From assembly GCA_016648135.1 (NCBI GenBank), contig JADDOH010005121.1, positions 62,001 through 126,000 on the forward strand: 64,000 nt of DNA. Direction: 5' to 3'. Positions 1 to 11,742 of the stretch are shown here, piece by piece; position 1 is the first letter of the stretch; the number at the start of each line of letters is the position of its first letter. Made by a program: the position numbers and the translations under genes. The stretch is from Agrypnia vestita (lineage: Eukaryota > Arthropoda > Insecta > Trichoptera > Phryganeidae). The notes beneath the pieces are model-generated. The model saw nothing but the letters and a program-made list of their open reading frames with translations, was not told where the DNA came from and did not search any database.

Positions 1-599
1 TGAGGTTTGTATATTTTGCTTAGCCTCCAAAAAAAACTACGCAATATTTGATCTACGAAGAGATCTATCAAAGGGTGTAGATTGTATAGAAAACAGATTT
101 TTTTTTACTTTATTTCGTTTAGTACAAAAACAGGTATAATATGACCATAAATTTTATGCGTGATGGTATAAAATACATATTATCACTTCAATATTGTCAT
201 AATCTTTAACATTTACCATACGGTGCTAAAACTGCGAAGCGCGTACCGATATAAACTTAGTGTACTACGTGTAGACTTTTCGATTTTTAATTCGGATAAA
301 TATGAATATTTTAATAATGAAAATAAAAGTTTAACATACTTGCATATATGCATTAATTGTTGTGTAAAAGTGATAAAAATGATTGGTAAAAAAGATTTAA
401 AAAACAATGGACATCGTGAACGACAGCATAAACACGCGTAAGAGACGTGACTGCGCAGTCGCTACTAAAGAACGAAGATCGAAAATCCGCCGAATCCAGC
501 CACACGCGCACCATGCACTGCGCTCCTCGCACCACTCCCCCTTCAATGCATACACATATTGACAAATTAACGTTAGTTTCTTTGAGAGACCTTTAATTT
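1..599. other. No gene seen; one GC-rich patch
   Basis: AT-rich. Bases 45-110 resemble a unit of the 20-kb tandem array. A GC-richer patch at 430-545 has no recognisable translation. Confidence 0.35.
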
Positions 600-770
600 G
601 TTGTGTCCGGTAAATACTTATATATTATAATAATATTTTTATTTGTATGTTCTGAGAACACAACTACTGGATTTATCCACAGAGGGATCATTCTTTAATT
701 GAGATAAAGTCTCACAGAGATGAATCTATAACATACAAATATAAAAATATTGTTAAATATATACGGCTCC
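600..770 (-). repeat. Family A repeat (tail part)
   Basis: Reverse orientation: CATCTCTGTGAGACTTTATC and CCCTCTGTGGATAAATCCAG match 48100-48170 and 54625-54680. Confidence 0.6.
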
Positions 771-904
771 ATAAAAAAGAAGTTAAAAATTGAAAATATT
801 GATACGTATTTTAGTGTATTTATTAAATAATTCGGAAGAATATCGTATGTAAGTACATTAAAACAAATTACATAATATGGCTTAATACTTCAAGTAAAAA
901 AGTA

Positions 905-1345
905 TTAATATTTTCTTAGAAAATTTGTATACCTATACCACTATTTCATGAGAAAAAACTACAGATAAAGTCCCTTCAAATATATGAAAAATTCGATTTT
1001 GAAACATATATACAACTTTAAATAATTTATTCAAGAACACATTCATGTTAGTGAAGTTGTAATTTTTCAGAACAAAGTTCTGTGAAATTTTAAAACCAAA
1101 TTAATTCATTAATTAGAAAGACATACAGAAAAATCTAATTAAAGAATTAATTTGGTTTTAAATAATTTGATAATGGGTGAGTGTTCTCACGTTAAAATTG
1201 GTGAACGTTGCATTGTGTAGAGTTATGACTTAAGCGAGCCCATAGAGGTTTTAAGCCCTGGGCCATCGTATAAAAAGACTTCCCTCAAAGTTTTTCATAG
1301 CTTCGTCTCTGTGAAACTTCTATAATTTATCTTTCTTATATATCG
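905..1345 (+). repeat. Family A repeat, interrupted at 1029
   Basis: CCTTCAAATATATGAAA at the left, GGTGAACGTTGCATTGTGTA in the middle and TTCGTCTCTGTGAAACTTC on the right follow the order seen at 23760-24030. A 128-bp insertion with 12-bp direct repeats lies inside. Confidence 0.65.
1029..1156. mobile_element. Insertion with 12-bp direct repeats
   Basis: TTTAAATAATTT at 1017-1028 recurs at 1157-1168. The insert shares TTCAAGAACACATTCAT and GAACAAAGTTCTGTGAAA with 53272-53320 and CATACAGAAAAATCTAATT with the tRNA-like units at 51 and 53 kb, but has no tRNA part. Its right portion is palindromic: AACCAAATTAATTC with GAATTAATTTGGTT. Confidence 0.55.
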
Positions 1346-1527
1346 TTATTAATTTATTGAGTAGGCACCTACGTAAATATATATCGGAGGAATTATTAAA
1401 ATCTGAAATCTGAATTCACCGTATTGAAACAGATATTCACATAATTAGAAACAATTTCAACTAAGTTTGCTGCACAGAAGTGAAATGGTTAAATCATCAA
1501 TAATATTATAGTCAACACGCGTTCGGC

Positions 1528-2216
1528 CCGATTCTGAAAATAACAATGTCTGGATCTTTAAGATCTTTATCCCAACACTTAATAGACTGTAATAAAAATT
1601 AAAAATGTCCAGAGCGGATTTGGTAATTCTATGGCTCAAATACACTGTATTAAAAGATGATATAAGAAAGATTGTTTCTTACGAACGTATTAATTTCTTC
1701 ATCCACATCGTCCAGATGAAATATCATGACTAAACTTGTCATGACCGCGTTCGGCGTTACCGCGTATTCAAATCTTCCCATCCTGACATATGACAGATAT
1801 GTCTGGATCTTTAAGATCTTTATCCCAACACTTAATAGACGATTAATTAATAAAAATTAAAAATAAACGAGAAATAGCTTTACTTCGGTGTATGTTTCTT
1901 TAAGTTTCTACATGAGATAGATATAGAGGGAGGGAGAAAGATGTAAATTGTTATCTGTCAAATGTCAAGATGGGAAGATTTGAATACGCGGTAACGCGGT
2001 CATGACAAGTTTAGCCATGATATTTCATCTGGACGCTGTGGATGAAGAAATTAATACATTTGTAAGAAACAATCATTCTTATATCATCTTCTAATACAGT
2101 GTATTTGAGCCGTAGAATTACAAAATCCGCTCTGGACATTTTTAATTTTAATTATCGTCTATTAAGTGTTGGGATAAAGATCTTAAAGATCCAGACATTG
2201 TTATTTTCAGAATACG
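1528..2216. mobile_element. Foldback element with ~270-bp inverted arms
   Basis: Arms 1528-1799 and 1952-2216 are inverted copies with scattered mismatches (for example AATAACAATGTCTGGATC and GCGTATTCAAATCTTCCCAT). The left arm has a short extra TTCGGCG. The 150-bp spacer starts with a further direct copy of the outer segment (TGTCTGGATCTTTAAGATC). The outer end TTCTGAAAATAAC recurs at 7420-7440 and 16765-16780. Confidence 0.85.
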
Positions 2217-2239
2217 GATGATTGTCAGCGCGCGTGGTA

Positions 2240-3100
2240 TTGAAATCATCTCAGACAAAGCCGTTCATATCCATACTGCAATACGACTAGAATGTTCCAA
2301 GGTTCAATCACACAAGGAGGTTTTTTAATTGTTGAATTAATCCGCCAATAAGATTTAAGATGATTTTTATTTAATAATATTTTATTTATTGAACATCCTG
2401 GCACGTAGCACGTATTTACATAATTAATGATTAAATTGTTTAGCACGCTTTGAAAATGTGTTAACTTTTCAATTTTCTTTTTCAATTCAATCAAAATAAT
2501 TTGTTGCGTAAATTATTACGGCATTATTTTAAAATCAACAAAGCGTCTGTACACTGTACAGGGTAGGACTGCGAGATGGCGGGGAAGGGGGCGTGGGGGC
2601 GGCGTTACTAGGCAGACTGCTAATGCTCCGCCAAGTAGAGTGACGTATTTGGAGCACGTGTGTGTTAAATATGTCGCCATTATATAAAAGCACATTCAAA
2701 TTATTCTAATTAGATATATTTAAATAACGTATTTTACGCGACAGTAAAGTGACAAGACTTTAGATAAAAATAGAGTGTATATCGTTTACGCACTCTTCGA
2801 GTGGAAGTTTTTTGCTTTATAATATCAAAACTCAATAAAAAATATTAATGAATAAAGAAGTGAATTTAACTATAAAATGATTTCTAAAATACCGGAATTT
2901 TCCGATCCGTAGTCACATGCGTTATCATATGTATAATTAATTATTTAGAATCAAATTAATAATTTCCAAGATTGCCTGAAACTGCGAGAGAATCTGAATA
3001 TATTTACAGAATACTGCAATAGGAATTTGCTTGACCTCAATATTAAAAAAATATTTATATTTGATTTACCATAAATAAAAAAATATTTGAATTTAATTAT
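2240..3100. other. No gene seen; GC-rich patch with TATA-like motif
   Basis: A GC-rich stretch (2565-2660) is followed by TATATAAAAG at 2681-2690. This could be a promoter, but no coding start follows that I can recognise. Confidence 0.2.
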
Positions 3101-3104
3101 AGTG

Positions 3105-3945
3105 TATCCTCAAATAATTTAAAAGAAGTATCTGAAATAAGAGAACTTGGGATCATTCTCGATAGTAATTACTTATCGATTTACATCACTCATTAATAGA
3201 AACTCGATATGCAAAATAGCCGTGAAAATGCTAGGATTTATACTCAAGACATCGAGACGTCCTTTAAGAATCCCGCTTCTATAATAAATTTATACTCATT
3301 ATATATGTATGGAGCACTCTGAAATATGGATCGGTCATTTGGAATCCCCTATCTTGGTGCATATTTATAGGATTGAATGATACCAGAGAATTCTCTTAAA
3401 TTTCAATACCTCTTCTATACCCATTGAAACTTAAAGAAACTATTCCGACATAATTTTCACGACATAGTTTTCAATAAAATTAAGCTCTGGCATTAGCATC
3501 AGGATCCCTAAATTCAAACGACAGTCGCGTCCTTTTTCAATTCCAAAATTCCATACGAGATCGCAGAGAACACATTAATTTTACGAGTAGGTAGGTATTG
3601 CAACGAGCTAGTATTGAATTGCGACCGTACAAGTCTGACATATTCAATTTGAGTTCAAATATTATTAAAAATATGATGCTTGGAGAGTGTTGCTTTAAAT
3701 TTTATTTGTATTTATTATTATGTGCTTATTACTTTCATATTTCGTTTCTCACTTTTTTTTGTTTATTGTTTATTTTCCTGTCTCACTGTTGGTTAGCTAG
3801 GCATTTTAGGATTTGAAATTATATTGTTACAGGAGTCATTCGTAATTGAGTTCCTGTTAAAATAATTCAAGATTTTGTTGTGTTATCGAAATTATGAACT
3901 TGTGAATACTCCATATAAATAAATAAATATAAAAATAAATATCCA
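3105..3945 (+). mobile_element. LINE C-terminal remnant (Jockey/CR1-like)
   Basis: Reading across frames gives ELGIILDS, KIAVKMLGFILKTSRR, YIRIE-like and later LNCDRTSLTYSI, the end of a non-LTR polyprotein after the polymerase domain. A 3' UTR and an AAATAAATAAATAT tail follow at about 3918. Heavily mutated. Confidence 0.6.
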
Positions 3946-5460
3946 TTGCGCTATAGGAAGCGACGGGTGATGCGGCAAATTTACCATCTAGAAAGCCGAT
4001 GTTATGGTGTGCACTTTTCCCTGCATTGTACGTGACCAGCTCACTTCAGCAGTGATACCACGGATAACGATAGGTTTATCTAATTCTGATCTAATTTTTT
4101 ATTCGTTATGACCCTGATACGATATCTAATACGTCCGAAGACCAGTAACTAATTTCTTTATTTCTTCTTCGATGCTTAGAATTCAGATCCAAATATGAAA
4201 CTATGAAATCATATGATAAAAATCTATGATATCTAAATGAAAAAACGAACTATCTGTCTTAGGTACCTACATGTACCACACTACCCGCATATTTTTGACT
4301 TGTTCGTGGTTATTCCATCCTGAGCCAAGTTTTTTTTACCAGGATTCGATTATAATAGTCCCGGGATCAGTCCGAGATCACAAAATGTTATAATATTTTT
4401 AATATTCAAAATATTAACTTTGTCGTCAGGCATTTTAACAAAATGTTAATTATGTCAATATATAACCATTTACGGAGATTTCTAGTCTACCAGTTTCGAG
4501 ACGCATTTAGGATTGTTGACAGTTGAATACTTAGGGATCTTGGTGCTAATCTTTTCCAGTAGATATAGTTAACACAGAACAACCACTACACTAACATATA
4601 AATACCATCACACAGCAAAACCATAGTATTTATTATTCACAGACTAATATTTTCACAAAATATTCCTCACATGCGCGTTAATCTAAACAAAGACTTGGTC
4701 TTCGGTTAGATTAACACGTCATTTTTTTTTAAGAATAAACCATGACTGTTTGAATTAAATTTGATTTTCTATAACTTAGATTAAAGACTACTTATATTTT
4801 ATGCCTGCAAATTTATATAATTGAGCTACTTTATTGTGATAAATTCATACTTATAGGTACTCCTTCTTTATATAAAAGTCTGTTTCTTATGAGAGGTAAG
4901 ATTTATTTTTGTTTATTTTGAATGTTTTATTGTATTATTGTGTAAAAAGAACAAATAAATAAAAAATACAAATATACTCTTATGCCAGTATACGTTTGCT
5001 GCCTGGGGATTTGTAGTTTTTTTTTGGATTGTTATTTTATTTGTAGCTACTATTTTTCTATGTTTTAAAATATAAATATAAATAAAAGTATGAATATAAA
5101 ATAAAAATTTTAAAAAATAAAACATAACACACAAAAGAAAAACAGGAACATAGAAATAAAACAGAAAAATATGTAAATTAAACAGTTAATATTTAATAAA
5201 TACCGAAATATTAAGCAAACATTGCACACACAAAAAAAAAGAAAAATGAAACAAACCTAAATATTAAATAAAGCATTATTCATGAATATAGGAGAATTGT
5301 CAGTACTAATACCGTGGTTCATTTTCAATTGTGCACCGGAATCCCGGGATTGGATTCGCTAATCGTTATAGCTCGCCTCCTCGCGAGCCTTTTGTAAAGC
5401 ATTTCTCAATTTTCTAGGGAGACCTAAACTGTACAAATCGATTTTGAAATTTTGATACCT
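3946..5460. other. No gene or element recognised
   Basis: AT-rich sequence apart from the hairpin at 4677-4715. Confidence 0.35.
4677..4715. repeat. Hairpin with two-part stem
   Basis: GTTAATCTAA and TTAGATTAAC pair exactly, and inside them AAGAC pairs with GTCTT. Confidence 0.7.
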
Positions 5461-5463
5461 TAA

Positions 5464-6089
5464 GGCCCGGTTGTGCCATCTAAAGTAAAGGTAAAGTTTT
5501 AGTAAAAAAGTTACATGAGTAACGTTTTTTACTAAAACGGGTTGCGCCATCTATGGTAAAAATATTTAACTCGCCGAAGTACATACATCTGAGTAACTTT
5601 TTTTTACTCTCCAAGATAGATGGGTAAAGGTAAAAACGTTGGTAAAAAAAATGGCCGTCCTCTCACAGCTGATTTGAAAATGTGACATTTATCCATATAG
5701 GTACTTGTCATTTGAATTTTGTCGCTGTCATTTTCGTATTGAAATTTGTAAATATTAAAATGAATCTTTTAATTTCGCGTTATTTTAGCGATGGTTTGAC
5801 GTTTGTTTGGTTTGTTTTATAGAATAAAGTGGTTTGTTTGAACTGGTTTTGAACCGCAAAAGTACGTATTGCCAGTGGTGAAAAACTGAAATAAATCAAA
5901 TTCCATAGACAAATGCGGTATTTGAGGTTTATTCCGCTTGGCACCCTATTAGCCTTATGATTGGTTTGACAGCGGTAAAAAAGCTGTTTGTGCAACCCGA
6001 AATCGAGTTTACTCTGATCTGAGAGTAAAAAAAGTTACTCGGGTCAATGTTACTCGAACCAAATTTACTTCTGCTGGCGCAACCGAGCC
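5464..6089. mobile_element. PIF/Harbinger-type MITE
   Basis: Left end GGCCCGGTTGTGCCATCT; right end, inverted, GGCTCGGTTGCGCCAGCA, then AGAAGTAAA-like similarity. TAA flanks both sides (5461-5463 and 6090-6092). The interior is rich in GTAAAAAA/TTACTC blocks near both ends. No transposase is visible in its 626 bp. Confidence 0.8.
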
Positions 6090-6092
6090 TAA

Positions 6093-7087
6093 GGATTTTG
6101 AATAATTTTTTTTACCCTTTTACGTACACTTCTGGTACCGGTCACCCTATACAGTGAGTTGTTTGTAACCACGGCAACGCAAGGGGCTTACAAAAAAGTA
6201 TCTGCGACCTATGTAGCCTTAACAAACTTGTCTCGGTGTAATTGAAGGAGATTAAATAAATTGTCATGATTTAGATGAAGAATGTGTTTCCCGGGCGCTC
6301 CGCTCCCGCCTTGAATTATTTATTGTTGACAATGTTGTTCAGCGAGCACTTCAAGTGAAATTCAAGTTCCCATCGCTGTGCGCTGTAGGCACGTTCAGCT
6401 CCGAGGTGGGCCGCTCAGAAGAGTTAAACAAAAGTCACTAGTTTCAAGATAAAAAAACTTCAATTTATCTTTTAACAGATTATTTTCAATCTTTTCAACA
6501 TTAATCGACTTTCTCTTTTTTATTTTTATTTAAAACTAGCTTTATTTAGCCTGCTTGTCCCCCAGATTTGGAATCCTGTTTACAGGGTTATTTGGAAAAC
6601 ATTAATAACCTCGCAGGACTATATTCTTGCCTTGATTATAAGTCGAAAATGAAATTGGAATGTTTTCCAATTGGAATTGAAAGGTTTTTATCATTGTATT
6701 TGAAGTAGTAAAGGGAATAAATTATTATTAATATTATTAATATTAGATATAAGTTACTGTAATGATAGTCCAACTGTAATGATCTACTTAATTGTAGAGA
6801 AACGTCAAAACATCTGTCAAATGTCAATATTTCTATCTTTATTGTGTCGAAAATATAGACTTTTATTAAATATTTTAATTCTTTGTATAAAGAAATTTTA
6901 AAATAATATTTATAGTTATTTTATACATTATATTTATTCTAAACTTATATTTAAGACAAAACTCCAGATTGCAATGACATCAATAAACAGGTATTTTTAA
7001 GAACACCCAGACATCTTGGAAGTTCGATTTTACTATCCATGTATGCGTAACAAAATATTGATGTACCTTTTTTAATTTTCCAAAGGT
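6093..7087. other. No gene recognised; GC-richer patch at 6290-6425
   Basis: The patch (CCCGGGCGCTCCGCTCCCGC near 6290) does not translate recognisably; it might be conserved non-coding DNA. Confidence 0.25.
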
Positions 7088-7211
7088 TGCACGCGAAGAT
7101 GTACGAATGTAGATGAAGCGAAAGTTGTATGTCAGGACAGAAGAGTATGGCGCTCTATCCTCTATGCCTACCCCCACGGGAAACGGCGTGATGGTAAGTT
7201 AGTTAGTTAGT
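7088..7211 (+). mobile_element. LINE-B 3' end, 5'-truncated copy
   Basis: Matches the LINE-B 3' UTR (reverse complement of 40844-40970) almost base for base, for example GAAAGTTGTATGTCAGGACA and CCTACCCCCACGGG, and ends in GGTAAGTTAGTTAGTTAGT. It shows that the element's 3' end is the short TTAG tandem repeat. Confidence 0.85.
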
Positions 7212-7445
7212 CTCATCTAAAATTGCAAAAGTCTTAAACGTAAATTAATTAGTAATTAAATGTATGCCCGTGTAATCATTACAAGGGCGTACATTTAAAC
7301 GTCTCGTCTATTTTTGAGTAGTAATCATTTTTGGGGCAGTAATCACGCAATAAGGAGGACTGTTGTTAATCTACGTCGTGTCTATTTTTGAATGTCAGGA
7401 TAGCAATCACCAAAATAACAATGTTGTTTTATCAGAATACGGCTG
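7212..7445 (+). repeat. Dispersed repeat related to 16760-16935
   Basis: Shares CTAAAATTGCAAAAGTCTT at one end and CAGAATACGGCT at the other with the reverse complement of 16760-16935. LINE-B inserted at its left edge. Confidence 0.55.
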
Positions 7446-7454
7446 AGTATCTAA

Positions 7455-8338
7455 GGGCCGGTCTTATAAACGAAAGACCAAATTTCCGTTAGTCAATCGA
7501 CAATATACTAACGGATGGCCGTTCGTTTATAAATGTTACCGATGCTCGTCTTATAAAACTTTTTTTACCGTCCGTAAGTATCGCAATATCGCACTGCTCT
7601 TGTCTATGATTTTAGAGCTGTCAAAGGCGAATTATATCTCTTTTCTATCTAAAATTTCTCGCTCGCATCAGATTTTTGGGATACTTCCCACAACACTACA
7701 TTGGTAATAGCCTTTAAAACCCCAACATAGTCTGAGCAGCTAATAATATTGATCCTAGAGCATAGAATCTCGAGGCAACAAGCAATTTTGTAGTTGGTGA
7801 TAATGTCAGATTCCTACGGATGCGCCTTTTTACATTGTTCCCAATATCTTCTAGAAGCTCATATAAGCTCTTGAGCAGACCTTTTTGACAAGCGAAAGCG
7901 GTAGATAAAATCTGCGTCATCTAAAATATTAAAATAATCCACTCGTATATAGAACATTCTTTGTCGTCGAGTTTATCTTTATCCGACGAACTTGAATACA
8001 ATAACAGCTCGACATCGTGAAAATGTTATGTGAAAACATTTTTCCTTGAAAATGTAGCAACAGTCAGCACGGTATATATGTACATATTAAACAAACAGCA
8101 TTAAACGCAAATTGACAGCGGACCTAACCTTAAAAAATAATACGTCAATCTGTCATACTTCTGTCAGTTTCAACTAACGGACGGTAAACTGGTGGTTCGA
8201 CTGTCGGTATCGGCCGTCGGTAAAATTTTACTAAAATTTGATTAACGGATTGTTATAAGACGAAAAAAGTGACGTTTGTATCAAATTTCAGTTTATTTGG
8301 TCTGAAATTTAACTAACGGACGTTTATAAGACCGGCCC
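7455..8338. mobile_element. PIF/Harbinger element, deletion derivative
   Basis: Ends GGGCCGGTCTTATAAACG and, inverted, CGTTTATAAGACCGGCCC, flanked by TAA on both sides (7452-7454 and 8339-8341). A 3-bp TAA/TTA duplication and GG-starting ends are typical of PIF/Harbinger. Sub-terminal inverted repeats also exist (TAACGGA motifs). At 884 bp it is too short for an autonomous copy, but it keeps part of the transposase. Confidence 0.85.
7714..7920 (-). pseudogene. Harbinger transposase N-terminal fragment
   Basis: The minus-strand frame reads KGLLKSLYELLEDIGNNVKR, RIRRNLTLSPTTKLLVASRF and YALGS. This is like the helical N-terminal region of PIF/Harbinger (HARBI1-like) transposases, where RRxxLSPxxxLLxxLRFYAxGS is conserved. 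The catalytic DDE domain is absent, so this is a remnant left inside a non-autonomous element. Confidence 0.7.
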
Positions 8339-8758
8339 TAAATGTTTGTAATTTCAATCAGAAAATATAATTTTAGTGGATCGAACATCACGAGATGATC
8401 GCATATCGCATTATAACGTAATATGTAACGAAAAGGTCCCCGGCAATGGTCCCCAAAGGATGTTGCGGAGGTCGTTGGGTGATATCAAAATGGGAATTCC
8501 TTCTCTTCTGTGGACAATTTAATGCGCCCCTGTGAGCCCGAGACGCTAATTTATTTGCCAGAATTCACCTCAATCGCTGTAATAAAGGAATATTTTATAC
8601 TTTTTATTACGTCAAAGTATGAAATTTTTGGTAAACTTCCTTTGTTTAATTAAATTTTCGAATGAATTCTTCACCCAATCCCGAGCTCTTTGTAAAATAT
8701 ACATTTTTCAAATGGGCTAACCAACATCACGTTAATTTTTTATATATTATTATATTTG

Positions 8759-8900
8759 AGGGGTATAAAATCAAAGGCAACAATATCCAGAAAAAATAAA
8801 AATGTTTTGAATGCCGAAGATTAATTAATTAATTATTAATTACCGAAGATAACTAATTTAGAATGTACGGATTTTGAGATTTTATAGGAAATATAGTCCA
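8759..8900 (+). mobile_element. M1 MITE, left half only
   Basis: Starts GGGGTATAAAATCAAAGGCA then ATGTTTTGAATGC, matching the left arm of the other M1 copies. No right end is recognisable. Confidence 0.55.
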
Positions 8901-9057
8901 TCGAAATCATGTTTCCAAATCGCTATAAAAATCAAATAATGATATCCACTTTAACCAACCAAGGTTGTAATATATTCAAAGGATATACAATATAAAAAAT
9001 ATATACAAAAAAAATATTTTTCGAAAAAAACGAAGTTTCACGGAGTTACGGAGGCAA

Positions 9058-9115
9058 ATAGACAGACGGACAGACGGACGGATGGACGGATGGACGTACG
9101 GACGGACAAACATAC
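9058..9115 (+). repeat. GGAC/GACA tandem repeat
   Basis: GACAGACGGACAGACGGACG and GATGGACGGATGGACG follow GAAGTTTCACGGAGTTACGG. The inverted counterpart (TGTCCGTCTG with AACTTCGTGTAACG) lies at 54745-54815. Confidence 0.8.
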
Positions 9116-9416
9116 AAGGAAATTGTTATATTTTTTATATTTGGGATATTTAAACAATATATTTTTGACTTTAGAAATATTGGTATATGTGTATAAGTTT
9201 ATGAAGCACTTAATAGTAAATTAGGTTTTGTATCCTTATTAACCTATTACGATCAATAGTTAACACATACCATTCGAATTACCTTGACATTGTAGCAAAA
9301 ACAATGCCTTAATGTACCGAAAAAAATGTGACATTGACCTGTATTCGAAAATAATCCAAGATACGGAGAAATAAACCACCTCACGCTAGGAAAAACGAGA
9401 TGAAATGATTGAGAAT

Positions 9417-9650
9417 AAATGGAAAGAATGAATATGGAAGGTAAAGGTAAGAAGGAGATAGAATAACGAGAGGGAGACGGAGAGGAGAAAAAGGAAGAAG
9501 GGGGGGGGAAGGGGGGAAAGAGAGGGAGGAGAAAAGGATAAAGGGGGGGGGGGAAAGAAAAAGAAGGGGGGGGGGAAGGGGGTGAAGAAAATGGGGGAGA
9601 ATAAAAAAAGGGGAACGGAGGAGAAGTTTGGGGGGAATGGGGGGGGAACA
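9417..9650 (+). repeat. 230-bp polypurine tract
   Basis: Almost only A and G on the plus strand, with G runs of 8-12. The antisense open frames (P/F/S-rich) are low-complexity artefacts. Confidence 0.92.
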
Positions 9651-10273
9651 AATCTGGGTGAGCGAGAGATTTCATGCCAGAAGTGGTCTTTCGGGTTTGG
9701 GGTTGGACTTATTGAGCAGTTGCATCTTTGTGGAATGTTGCAGAACGAGCCCGAGTGATGATACCAACCGGTGACAAAGATCCTTTTTTGTGTCATAGGT
9801 TGTTAAGTGCTTTTATGGGTGTGCCATCTGGGCCGTGTTTTTTTTTTTTGTTTTTGCTAGCTTTTAATTATTTTTTCCCCCTCTATTATTGCCAACTCCC
9901 CTTCACGCCCCCTCCATTGAATTTCTTCCTCCACAGAATATACATATGTTAGCTATAACTATTTCTTAGAGAGGGGATGAGCCACAGCGGAAGAATTTCC
10001 CCCTTTATGATTGTCTAAGATACGTTTCTACTGTATTTAGTTAAAGTATTATTCTTGCATAATTAACTCGCATAGTACAGAGGCGTATTTTTTACCTGTT
10101 AGAATTGTTAAAAAATTCGGCCTGTTTAATTTTTTTCCAACTAAAAAAAACGTATTATTTTGTTGATCAACGCGGCTTATTATTTTACTTAAGCCATACA
10201 TACCTTTTTAAGATATTCATTAAAATAATATAATATAATTTCGAAATTAGTTGTTATTATCGAGGCGAACGTA

Positions 10274-10343
10274 CGGACACTACGTACTGACACTACGTAC
10301 TGACACTACGTACTGACACTACGTACTGACACTACGTACTGAC
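10274..10343 (+). repeat. 13-bp tandem repeat
   Basis: About five exact copies of ACTACGTACTGAC. Each contains the palindrome TACGTA. Confidence 0.92.
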
Positions 10344-10787
10344 GTTAGATCATGTTTATTTATTTTGGTGATCTGTGGTTAACAACAAATGGCCGTACTC
10401 TCAAGTGGAGGTTAAAACTCACGGGTCACGGTACAAAGATTTACTTATCTCGGATCCTTTATAACAGACAACTATAATAACTAATACAGAATTCTTATTA
10501 TTTCCACCTCTTAAATTTGAGGATCCAAAACACTAAAATTACTATTATATAAAAATTTGATAATAATATAGTATAAATAAATCAATGCACGTTATTTTAA
10601 CACAAAATCACTACGCACTAACACGACAATTTGTCACCACGGTCTTAAGGGGAAATAGCAATATGGAAGAACGCTCGCTTAGCATGTGAGTGGGAACGAG
10701 ATCGATACTCAGTGATTGATAATCTTAAATATTTTTGATTATAAAAGTGAAAACAAAAACTTCTTTAAAGTTATAGAATACATGTGG

Positions 10788-11013
10788 GGTATAAAAGCAA
10801 CCGAAATAAAATTAACGCAGTCATCAAGGATTACTAATTTATTTTTAACTGAATTCAAGATTTTATAGGAAACAAAGCCCTTAAATTTACAGGAAAAATT
10901 ATAGATACATAGAATCTGGAATTCAGTACTTTTTAAATTAATAATCCTCGGTGATTGCATTCAAAATATTTTTTAAATTCTTATATATTACTATCTTTGC
11001 TTTTATATAAGGT
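10788..11013. mobile_element. M1 MITE copy
   Basis: Left GGGGTATAAAAGCAA, right TTTGCTTTTATATAAGG. Inside, GTCATCAAGGATTACTAATT and, inverted, AATAATCCTCGGTGATTGCA show arms of about 100 bp. The centre has ATTTACAGGAAAAATTAT. Confidence 0.7.
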
Positions 11014-11059
11014 ATTCCTAATGTAATTTTCTTGGTAATGTACGTTTTACTGGGCATTA

Positions 11060-11230
11060 CAACTTTTACATTTTAAAATTCAAATTTTGATATCACATAT
11101 CTCTATAACTATTGATATTAGGTCATGGTTGCTCGAATGTTTTCGACTCATAATAAAAGCAGGAGTCCACCTGTAAAGTATTGTGGACTAGCTCTTTTAC
11201 GTCCTGTCGATCCATCCATATGAGAATATT
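11060..11230 (+). repeat. Dispersed repeat C
   Basis: TCTCTATAACTATTGATATT, GGTTGCTCGAATGTTTTCGA and CTCATAAT match 28870-28940 in the same orientation. TATTGTGGACTAGCTC recurs at 28115-28135 inverted. Confidence 0.5.
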
Positions 11231-11640
11231 ATAGACAGATATTTTATACAGTATATAATATCAGTGTACAATATTATTGCTTCTGAAGTGCTCACAAAAC
11301 CTAATTGACATCCAACTTATATTTTTTTTCAAATCTTCAATGGAAATCTCATTAAAAATATTTTAAAAATTTCGGTAGCGTACGCGCGCTACCCGTCTAA
11401 TAAATCAAAGGCTTATTCATTCTCTACCCCGAAATCGTATTTTTTTGTTTCTTGGTGAATTTTTTATTAAACATTTTTTATGGACCCAAACTTTAAGGGT
11501 CCCAACTTTTCTCAATCTAATTGCTTCACGAAATAATATCTTCTAATCTTCTGTCTTACCCTTCTTTCTTGCTTTCTTCGTATTTGTGTACTTCGCAGTC
11601 AAACACAAAAATGGTCGATATTTAAATTTCTCAACTCGAA

Positions 11641-11742
11641 GCTTTAAGTTTTAAAATAAGTATTTAGAAATTAATTTAATTTCCATCGAGAATACCGAAG
11701 GAATTTCTTAGGCATAGATGATATTTTTTGCAAGGTTTAATA
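11641..11742 (+). repeat. 105-bp direct repeat, copy 1
   Basis: AAGTATTTAGAAATTAATTT and AATTTCCATCGAGAAT run almost unchanged in the second copy about 400 bp downstream. Confidence 0.75.

Noticed and set aside
2565..2700. Promoter with TATA box
   Set aside because: A TATATAAAAG next to a GC-rich patch is suggestive, but no gene start follows and such AT motifs are common here.
9253..9796. Two overlapping minus-strand ORFs of about 140 codons, rich in P, F and S
   Set aside because: They are the complement of the polypurine tract; low-complexity translation with no domain.
10274..10343. CRISPR-like array
   Set aside because: Direct tandem copies without spacers, and the organism is eukaryotic.
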